Position numbers and translations under genes: made by a program. 64,000 nt of DNA from Scandinavium vulneris_A (GTDB lineage: Bacteria > Pseudomonadota > Gammaproteobacteria > Enterobacterales > Enterobacteriaceae). The stretch lies in assembly GCA_046518185.1 (NCBI GenBank), contig JBKGRZ010000001.1, forward strand, positions 1,652,347 through 1,716,346. Direction: 5' to 3'. Shown piece by piece: positions 58,398-64,000 of this stretch (position 1 is the stretch's first letter; each line of letters begins with the position of its first letter). The notes below the pieces were generated by a model, which made no database searches, had not been told where the DNA came from, and saw only the letters and a program-made list of their open reading frames with translations.

Positions 58398-59579
58398 ATG
58401 AAGGTACGAGCGATATTACTCGCCTCTGTCCTGCTAGTGGGTTGCCAGGCCAATCGAGATGGTAACGTACAACAGCACGCACAGAGCCTTTCTGCGGCTA
58501 GTCAAGGGGAAGCAGGAAAGTTTGCAAGCCAGGCGCGATGGATGGACGATGGGACATCCTATGCGCAGGATCAGGACTTGTGGGCTTTCATTGGCGACGA
58601 GCTAAAGATGGGAATTCCGGATAATGGCCGGATTCGCGAACAGAAACAGAAGTATTTACGCAATAAGAGCTATCTCCACGATGTAACTTTACGGGCAGAG
58701 CCGTATATGTACTGGATAGCTGGGCAAGTTAAGAAACGTAACATGCCTATGGAACTGGTACTACTACCCATAGTGGAGAGCGCTTTTGACCCCCATGCAA
58801 CGTCTGGCGCCAATGCCGCAGGCATCTGGCAGATCATTCCGAGCACAGGGCGCAATTATGGTTTAAAACAGACCCGCGCATACGACGCGCGTCGTGATGT
58901 TGTTGCCTCTACTACGGCAGCACTCGACATGATGCAACGTCTGAACAAGATGTTTGACGGCGACTGGTTGTTAACGGTCGCAGCGTACAACAGCGGCGAA
59001 GGTCGTGTTATGAAGGCAATTAAAGCGAATAAATCGCGAGGGAAACCTACCGATTTCTGGTCGCTCTCTTTGCCTCAGGAAACGAAGATTTACGTGCCTA
59101 AGATGCTGGCATTGAGCGACATTCTCAAGAACAGCAAACGCTATGGCGTTCAACTGCCGACGGCAGATGAAAGTCGTGCCCTGGCTCGCGTTCGTCTGGA
59201 TAGCCCAGTCGACGTGAAGCAGGTGGCGGATATGGCCGGTATTTCAGTCACCAAGCTGAAGGCGTTCAATGCAGGCGTTAAGGGTTCTACCCTTGGAGCC
59301 AGCGGACCAAAGTATGTCATGGTTCCGCAAAAGCACGCCGATCAGCTGCGTGAGTCCCTGGCCTCGGGTGAAATTGCCGCGGTGCAGCCGACTCGCTTAG
59401 CGAAAAACAGCGATAGCATTACCTATCGTGTTCGCAAAGGTGATTCGTTGTCGAGTATCGCTAAACGTCATGGGCTCAACATCAAAGATGTTGTACGCTG
59501 GAACGACGATACCGATAACCTGAAACCGGGCGATCAACTGACGTTGTATGTTAAAAACAACGACAGGCCCGATTCCTGA
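58398..59579 (+). CDS. mltD: Membrane-bound lytic transglycosylase D, single LysM
   Basis: The 393-residue lipoprotein has a lipobox LLVGC (Cys16), an SLT domain with catalytic Glu in LPIVESAFDPHATSG (about 127) and AAYNSGEGRV, and then one LysM repeat (ITYRVRKGDSLSSIAKRHG ... LKPGDQLTLYV, about 342-385). E. coli MltD is 452 residues with two LysM repeats; here the first is missing in frame, the sequence passing from GEIAAVQPT directly to RLAKNSDSITY. It cleaves peptidoglycan glycan strands. The ATG at 58398 starts the signal peptide; an upstream ATG adds four residues. Confidence 0.95.
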   Translation: MKVRAILLASVLLVGCQANRDGNVQQHAQSLSAASQGEAGKFASQARWMDDGTSYAQDQDLWAFIGDELKMGIPDNGRIREQKQKYLRNKSYLHDVTLRAEPYMYWIAGQVKKRNMPMELVLLPIVESAFDPHATSGANAAGIWQIIPSTGRNYGLKQTRAYDARRDVVASTTAALDMMQRLNKMFDGDWLLTVAAYNSGEGRVMKAIKANKSRGKPTDFWSLSLPQETKIYVPKMLALSDILKNSKRYGVQLPTADESRALARVRLDSPVDVKQVADMAGISVTKLKAFNAGVKGSTLGASGPKYVMVPQKHADQLRESLASGEIAAVQPTRLAKNSDSITYRVRKGDSLSSIAKRHGLNIKDVVRWNDDTDNLKPGDQLTLYVKNNDRPDS

Positions 59580-59594
59580 TAACTCTGTTTAACG

Positions 59595-59627
59595 AAAAAG
59601 GCACCGATTCCCCCGGTGCCTTTTTTT
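59595..59627. terminator. mltD / yafE bidirectional terminator
   Basis: GGCACCG and CGGTGCC stem flanked by A5 on the left and T7 on the right, between convergent genes. Confidence 0.88.
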
Positions 59628-59629
59628 AT

Positions 59630-60400
59630 TTATGCTGCTTTATGTGCTTCGGCCATGATGGTATCGCTGGTAAACGATCCGTCAGCCTGTAATTCAAAAT
59701 AGTCCTTCACTTCCAGGGAAGCACTTTCCTGATACAACCGAATGGCAGTGCACAGCGCTTCTGGCGTACGCATCCGCGCTACCCAGGAACCGTATTCCAG
59801 CGGCAACCGATCGGTAATCAAACTGTCGGTAATCAATCCGGCGTCATTGATCATCGAGAACCATTCGCCGCTTGAGTAATTTCGTACGTGCGAGGTATCG
59901 CGCAACGCTTCTACCGTCTGTAACCAGATATCCCGCAGCGGGTGGCCAGGGGACATGATATCCATAAGAATAAAGATGCCGCCCGGCTTCAGCACACGTT
60001 TAATTTCCCGCATTGCCTGGCCGACATCATGCCAATGGTGAGCCGAATAGCGACTGATCACCACCTCATAGGAGGCATCGTCAAAGGGCAAAATCTCAGC
60101 GTACCCCTGCGATGTCGTAATGTTGTTCAGCCCTCTATCAACGGCGGCCTGTTTCACCACATCAAGCATTTGTGCCGACAGATCGTAAGCCGTTACCTGC
60201 GCCACGTGCGCGGCGGCAACGAAGCTGGCATGCCCTGCCCCGCAGCCCAAATCCAGCACCGTTGCCTGCGGGAAGGCGCTCAGTCGCTCTGCGAGGCGTT
60301 GCAGATCACGCCCGGTTGCATGCACGGCACTGGTTAAATAGGCGCTTGCCTGGGAGCCGAACTGTTTATCGACGTTATTGTGGTGAGATTGTGTTGTCAT
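59630..60400 (-). CDS. yafE: Class I SAM-dependent methyltransferase YafE
   Basis: The 256-residue protein has methyltransferase motif I VLDLGCGAGHASF (about 47-59), AYDLSAQMLDVV and the post motif RVLKPGGIFILMDIMSPGH, similar to UbiE-type enzymes. It is longer than the annotated E. coli YafE (207 residues), because it includes a complete N-terminus before motif I. Substrate unknown. Located between mltD and yafD as in E. coli. Confidence 0.9.
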   Translation of the reverse strand: MTTQSHHNNVDKQFGSQASAYLTSAVHATGRDLQRLAERLSAFPQATVLDLGCGAGHASFVAAAHVAQVTAYDLSAQMLDVVKQAAVDRGLNNITTSQGYAEILPFDDASYEVVISRYSAHHWHDVGQAMREIKRVLKPGGIFILMDIMSPGHPLRDIWLQTVEALRDTSHVRNYSSGEWFSMINDAGLITDSLITDRLPLEYGSWVARMRTPEALCTAIRLYQESASLEVKDYFELQADGSFTSDTIMAEAHKAA

Positions 60401-60484
60401 TGTGCTGTCCTTCGGTTGGATGAATGATAAAAGGGCAGCTCCTTAGGTGCACAGGTCTGCCCCACGGCAGACCTGACTTACCTT

Positions 60485-61285
60485 TTATCGCTCAGGTTTG
60501 CCGGGACTGAATTCCACTAGTAGTGGGTTGTGATCGGATGCACGCGTGACCAAAACTGAGGCTTCGTGCACATTCAAACCACGGTAGAACACAAAATCGA
60601 GCGGGCGACCAAAGGCACGACGCCGCTGATCGTCGGTAAAGCGGACTTCACGCAGCGACATTTCGCGCGCGAAGCGGTAAAGGGCATTCATTCGCGGACG
60701 GCTCCAGGCATTGAAGTCGCCTGCCATGATAATGGGGCCGCTGTGATGCGCAATTTGATCACCTATCGGCAATAATTGTTTGCTGTAGACATCCACGCCG
60801 AGGCTGAAATTGACCGCGTGGATATTCACAACCATCAGCAGACGCGCGTCCGGCAAGGGATAAACCGTCACCAGCGCCGACTTTGCCAGGCGTAAAATCG
60901 GTTCTCGCTCGCGTAACGGGCAGCAATAGACGGGATGAGCCGAGGATAAGGTCATGACACCCGACGGGTGCTGTGGCAATAAAAAGGCAGGAACCTGATC
61001 GGCTGCCAGATAATTGGTGGTGGCAAACCGCACCAGTTCGGGCGTCGTTTGCGCTTCCTGAAGTAAAACCAGATGCGCGTCTTTGCCGAAATTCTTCAGC
61101 ACCGATAACCATTCGGCACGCTGTTGTTTGAAAATGTTCCATACCAGGACGCGAATTTTTGCTTCGCTACTTAATGGCTCCCCGGCGGGCAATGCCTGAC
61201 CAATAGTTGCGAACGAACCGGGAGGTAAGATCCTCTCGGCCGGTTGTCCGGCAACATAGCGCATGGCATAGGTATTTTTTCGCAC
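60485..61285 (-). CDS. yafD: Endonuclease/exonuclease/phosphatase-family protein YafD
   Basis: The 266-residue protein matches E. coli YafD end to end: RVLVWNIFKQQRAEW, LVLLQEAQTTPELV, IIMAGDFNAWSR, RPLDFVFYRGL and ASDHNPLLVEFS are the fold's metal and catalytic motifs. Start is GTG (61285). The enzymatic substrate is not established; the family includes DNases and phosphodiesterases. Confidence 0.93.
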   Translation of the reverse strand: MRKNTYAMRYVAGQPAERILPPGSFATIGQALPAGEPLSSEAKIRVLVWNIFKQQRAEWLSVLKNFGKDAHLVLLQEAQTTPELVRFATTNYLAADQVPAFLLPQHPSGVMTLSSAHPVYCCPLREREPILRLAKSALVTVYPLPDARLLMVVNIHAVNFSLGVDVYSKQLLPIGDQIAHHSGPIIMAGDFNAWSRPRMNALYRFAREMSLREVRFTDDQRRRAFGRPLDFVFYRGLNVHEASVLVTRASDHNPLLVEFSPGKPER

Positions 61286-61427
61286 GGTAGATTTCTGACC
61301 TCAATAACAGAAAAACCACGCTGACATCACAGTGTGGTTCTTCTGTTATAGGGACTATTGCTCACAGTTTCAACGCTATTTTTCAGAAAGATGCGCACCA
61401 TACTGTAAGCAAATAAGGACTCTCCCT

Positions 61428-61768
61428 TTAGCCAAGGGCAACTTTGGCTGACTTATCAAGTCGGCCACTGACCCCGATTAACAGGAAGGCGCCCAGTACG
61501 ATCACCGCGCCAATCCAGGGTGTCTGCGCCAGACCATAATGTTCAACGGTTTGACCGCCAATGACAGACCCGATTGCGATCCCGACATTGAAGGCAGCGC
61601 TCTTCAGCCCCGAAGCTACATCGACGGCAGATGGAGTGTAAATCTCAGCTTTCTGTACGACATACACCTGCAAACCGGGCACATTACCGAAGGCGAAGAC
61701 GCCCATCCGCTCTGGATGAGAATCCCGCCAGGTGTTGCATCATCGGGGCGAAGTAGCGCCAGTGGCAT
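61428..61768 (-). pseudogene. Remnant of an MFS transporter gene
   Basis: The last about 92 codons (MGVFAFGNVPGLQVYVVQK ... GLAQTPWIGAVIVLGAFLL in outline) form the final two to three membrane helices of an MFS efflux protein. No N-terminal two-thirds exists. Further up, at 61768, GGAG and ATGCCACTGGCGCTACT (MPLAL) look like an original start. The frame between these ends contains stops, so an internal deletion of most of the gene is inferred. It lies between yafD and yafC, divergent from yafC, whose product may once have regulated it. Confidence 0.75.
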
Positions 61769-61872
61769 AATTTACTCCGCATCATCAGGATGAAGATGAC
61801 ACGCAGTATGCGCCAGTGTTTAAATAACAAAAATGGTCAAAATATCAATATAATTTTGCATCTGGAGCAACA

Positions 61873-62802
61873 ATGAGAGCCACATCAGAAGAAATCGCCA
61901 TCTTTATTGCCGTGGTCGAAAGCGGCAGCTTCAGCCGCGCCGCAGAGCAACTCGGCCAAGCCAATTCGGCGGTCAGTCGGGCCGTTAAAAAACTGGAATC
62001 GAAGCTTGGTGTGAGTTTACTCAACCGTACCACGCGCCAGCTCAGCTTGACCGAAGAGGGGGAACGCTATTTCCGCCGTATGCAGGGCGTTTTGCAGGAG
62101 ATGGCTGCGGCTGAAAACGAGTTGATGGAGACTCGGCATACGCCGCGCGGACTGCTGCGCATTGATGCGGCTACCCCGGTTATCCTGCATTATCTGATGC
62201 CACTGATTAAACCGTTTCGCGAGCGCTATCCAGAAATTACGTTGTCGCTGGTGTCATCTGAAACGTTCATTAATCTCATTGAACGCAAGGTAGACGTGGC
62301 TATTCGGGTAGGTACGTTGACGGATTCCAGCCTGCGCGCTCGACCGCTATTTGCCAGCTATCGCAAAATTATTGCTTCGCCGGACTATCTTGAGCGCTTC
62401 GGAACGCCCGAGACCGTTGACGATCTGAAGCAGCATTTATGTCTTGGGTTTACAGAACCGGCGTTGTTGAATACGTGGCCGTTAGCCTGCTGTGACGGAC
62501 AATTGCATGAAGTGACATCGGGGATTTCATCGAACAGTGGCGAAACGCTGAAACAGCTCTGCCTGAGCGGGAATGGCATCGCCTGCCTGTCTGACTATAT
62601 GGTAGATAAGGAGATTGCCAGAGGTGAGTTTGTCGAACTGCTGGCAGATAAACGGCTGCCGGTGGAGATGCCATTCAGCGCTGTGTATTACAGTGACCGG
62701 GCGGTCAGCACACGCATCAGAGCATTTATTGATTTCCTGAGTGAACACGAAACACAGCGCAAAGCAATAAACGGGAGCGCGAACGCCCCCACGTTGAATT
62801 AA
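61873..62802 (+). CDS. yafC: LysR-family transcriptional regulator YafC
   Basis: The 309-residue protein has an N-terminal winged HTH (FIAVVESGSFSRAAEQLGQANSAVSRAVKKLE in outline, residues 11-42) and a C-terminal periplasmic-binding-like effector domain. Five residues longer than E. coli YafC. Its targets are unknown; the divergent transporter remnant is a candidate former target. It overlaps convergent dkgB by 4 bp. Confidence 0.93.
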   Translation: MRATSEEIAIFIAVVESGSFSRAAEQLGQANSAVSRAVKKLESKLGVSLLNRTTRQLSLTEEGERYFRRMQGVLQEMAAAENELMETRHTPRGLLRIDAATPVILHYLMPLIKPFRERYPEITLSLVSSETFINLIERKVDVAIRVGTLTDSSLRARPLFASYRKIIASPDYLERFGTPETVDDLKQHLCLGFTEPALLNTWPLACCDGQLHEVTSGISSNSGETLKQLCLSGNGIACLSDYMVDKEIARGEFVELLADKRLPVEMPFSAVYYSDRAVSTRIRAFIDFLSEHETQRKAINGSANAPTLN

Positions 62803-63602
62803 TCCCAGTCTGGTGCCAGACCTTCAGGGCTGACCAAGCGGTCGTTACATTCCAGAGCCGCAATCGCAGTTCGGTCAGCCTCATCCAGGGTAAGCGCCTG
62901 TGCCTGTAGGTTGCTGGCCAGGTTTTCACGTTTCGTCGAGGATGGGATCACCGCATATCCTTCTCCCATCGCCCATGCAAGAATAACCTGCGCTGGTGTG
63001 GCGTTATGTTTCGCAGCAATTTTCGCAATAACTTCATCTTTCAACGCTTTGCCATAGGCCAAAGTCATATAAGACGTGATATGGATACCGTGCTGTTTGG
63101 CCCATTCTACGACGCGGCGGTTTTGCAGATACGGTGAGAGTTCAATCTGATTGGTGGAGATATTTTCTGCCCCTACCGCGGCGATGGCTTTTTCCATCAG
63201 TGGGATAGTGAAGTTTGAAATCCCAATCTCACGCGTCAACCCGCTATTTTTCGCTTCCAACAACGCCTGCATAAACTCTTCGACTGAAACGGCATCATTA
63301 GGTGATGGCCAGTGAATCAGCGTTAAATCGACGTAGTCAGTCCGCAGCTTGTTCAGGCTCTCTTTCAGGCTTGGGATCAGCGCATCTTTGCTCAGGTTTT
63401 CAATCCAGATTTTTGTCGTGATAAACAATTCACTGCGCGGCACGTCACTTTCAGCAATCGCCTGACCAACCGCCGCCTCGTTATCGTAGATCTGGGCGGT
63501 GTCGATAGCACGATAGCCAAGCTCAAGTGCTGTCTTCACGGAGGTGATTACCACATCGTCTTTCAGACGGAATGTACCTAAACCAAATGCAGGGATTGTC
63601 AT
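62799..63602 (-). CDS. dkgB: 2,5-Diketo-D-gluconate reductase B (aldo-keto reductase)
   Basis: The 267-residue AKR5-type protein has DTAQIYDNEAAVG (Asp and Tyr of the tetrad), KIWIENLS (Lys), LIHWPSP (His) and the NADPH-binding IPSSTKRENLASNL. It reduces 2,5-diketogluconate, methylglyoxal and other aldehydes. ATG 63602 follows GAGGAAG and gives the E. coli length. Confidence 0.95.
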   Translation of the reverse strand: MTIPAFGLGTFRLKDDVVITSVKTALELGYRAIDTAQIYDNEAAVGQAIAESDVPRSELFITTKIWIENLSKDALIPSLKESLNKLRTDYVDLTLIHWPSPNDAVSVEEFMQALLEAKNSGLTREIGISNFTIPLMEKAIAAVGAENISTNQIELSPYLQNRRVVEWAKQHGIHITSYMTLAYGKALKDEVIAKIAAKHNATPAQVILAWAMGEGYAVIPSSTKRENLASNLQAQALTLDEADRTAIAALECNDRLVSPEGLAPDWD

Positions 63603-63731
63603 AACTTCCTCTTTAATTACTTTATATGTGTATTCAGACAATTATGACGAGCAGAAGGGATGAGAAAAAGAGTCGAAAGCGCAGAGGATTTTTGCGATAT
63701 GAGCAATAATGAGGTTTTTTACAAAAGAAAA

Positions 63732-63755
63732 AGCCCTGAGCAAATGCTCAGGGCT
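63732..63755 (-). terminator. rRNA operon terminator
   Basis: AGCCCTGAGC and GCTCAGGGCT form a perfect 10-bp stem around a four-base loop; on the minus strand it follows the tRNA-Asp by 9 bp and is followed by TTTTTCTTTTGT. Confidence 0.93.
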
Positions 63756-63764
63756 CTTAATAAG

Positions 63765-63841
63765 TGGCGGAACGGACGGGACTCGAACCCGCGACCCCCT
63801 GCGTGACAGGCAGGTATTCTAACCGACTGAACTACCGCTCC
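63765..63841 (-). tRNA. aspU: tRNA-Asp (GUC), distal gene of an rRNA operon
   Basis: A 77-nt cloverleaf identical to 55349-55425, with anticodon GUC and encoded CCA. It lies 53 bp after the 5S gene and before the terminator, as aspU does in rrnH. Confidence 0.97.
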
Positions 63842-63894
63842 ACCGAATTTCTCTACAACCACCGGTTTAATGCCCCGGTTTACTGCTTAATTTG

Positions 63895-64000
63895 ATGCCT
63901 GGCAGTTCCCTACTCTCGCATGGGGAGACCCCACACTACCATCGGCGCTACGGCGTTTCACTTCTGAGTTCGGCATGGGGTCAGGTGGGACCACCGCGCT
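63895..64000 (-). rRNA. rrf: 5S ribosomal RNA, partial
   Basis: On the minus strand the sequence reads AGCGCGGTGGTCCCACCTGA ... through CCCATGCCGAACTCAGAAGTG to the 3' end AACTGCCAGGCAT, a standard enterobacterial 5S. About 14 bases of its 5' end lie beyond the right edge of the window. Confidence 0.96.

Noticed and set aside
1..64000. CRISPR array or complete insertion sequence
   Set aside because: No regularly spaced direct repeats and no transposase gene were seen; the only repeats are REP/BIME units, att-like copies and tRNA genes.

Overview
The window is a 64 kb stretch of an enterobacterial chromosome (family Enterobacteriaceae). The protein sequences and gene order match the Escherichia/Citrobacter/Enterobacter/Klebsiella group: rrn 5S - tRNA-Asp - dkgB - yafC - yafD - yafE - mltD - gloB - yafS - rnhA/dnaQ - tRNA-Asp, then yafV - fadE - gmhA - yafJ/yafK, and dinB - pepD - gpt - frsA - crl - phoE - proBA - tRNA-Thr(CGU). 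Three blocks absent from the E. coli K-12 version of this region are present: an Na+-NQR operon, a purine-ring (hpx) cluster and a cluster centred on a cytoplasmic-looking PaoABC-type dehydrogenase. This favours an Enterobacter/Lelliottia/Kluyvera/Klebsiella-like genome; the species cannot be fixed from the sequence alone.

Layout. 1-7.4 kb: end of the taurine operon (tauC start, tauB, tauA), a candidate structured non-coding RNA, a DUF3302 + HlyD-family membrane pair, a membrane diguanylate cyclase and a POT-family transporter. 7.9-13.1 kb: paoA-paoB-paoC-paoD-mocA, a molybdo-flavo-iron-sulfur aldehyde dehydrogenase with its own chaperone and its own cofactor cytidylyltransferase. 13.4-20.3 kb: a WecB-like UDP-GlcNAc 2-epimerase next to nfrB-nfrA-ybcH, a c-di-GMP-responsive exopolysaccharide system known as the phage N4 receptor. 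20.3-21.6 kb: the relic of an integrated element, flanked by a duplicated 3' end of tRNA-Thr. 21.7-30.8 kb: conserved housekeeping genes. 30.8-36.9 kb: nqrABCDEF-nqrM. 37.3-43.1 kb: yafK, yafJ, gmhA, fadE, yafV.

43.2-54.6 kb is the most interesting block. It is a compact purine-catabolic cluster covering 5-hydroxyisourate to oxalate: HIU hydrolase, a fused allantoate amidohydrolase/OHCU decarboxylase, ureidoglycine aminotransferase, RpiR regulator (HpxU), oxamate amidohydrolase (HpxW), HpxX, HpxY, a frameshifted HpxZ, allantoinase (HpxB), allantoin racemase (HpxA) and an NCS1 permease. Its promoters carry sigma-54 -24/-12 elements, one matching the core consensus exactly, with NtrC-like sites upstream and TGMAAC-N4-GTTKCA palindromes that are candidate HpxU operators. 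This points to nitrogen control combined with a pathway repressor.

54.7-64 kb: a YgaP-like membrane rhodanese, two identical tRNA-Asp genes about 8.4 kb apart, and conserved genes between them. Within this stretch MltD has lost one LysM repeat and a transporter gene between yafD and yafC is reduced to its two ends. The window ends inside a 5S rRNA gene on the minus strand.

Best candidates for follow-up: the sigma-54/HpxU-controlled purine cluster with its bifunctional enzyme; the self-contained WecB-NfrB-NfrA-YbcH module; the Tat-less PaoABC operon; the unexplained structured RNA near 2 kb; and the att-flanked relic at tRNA-Thr.
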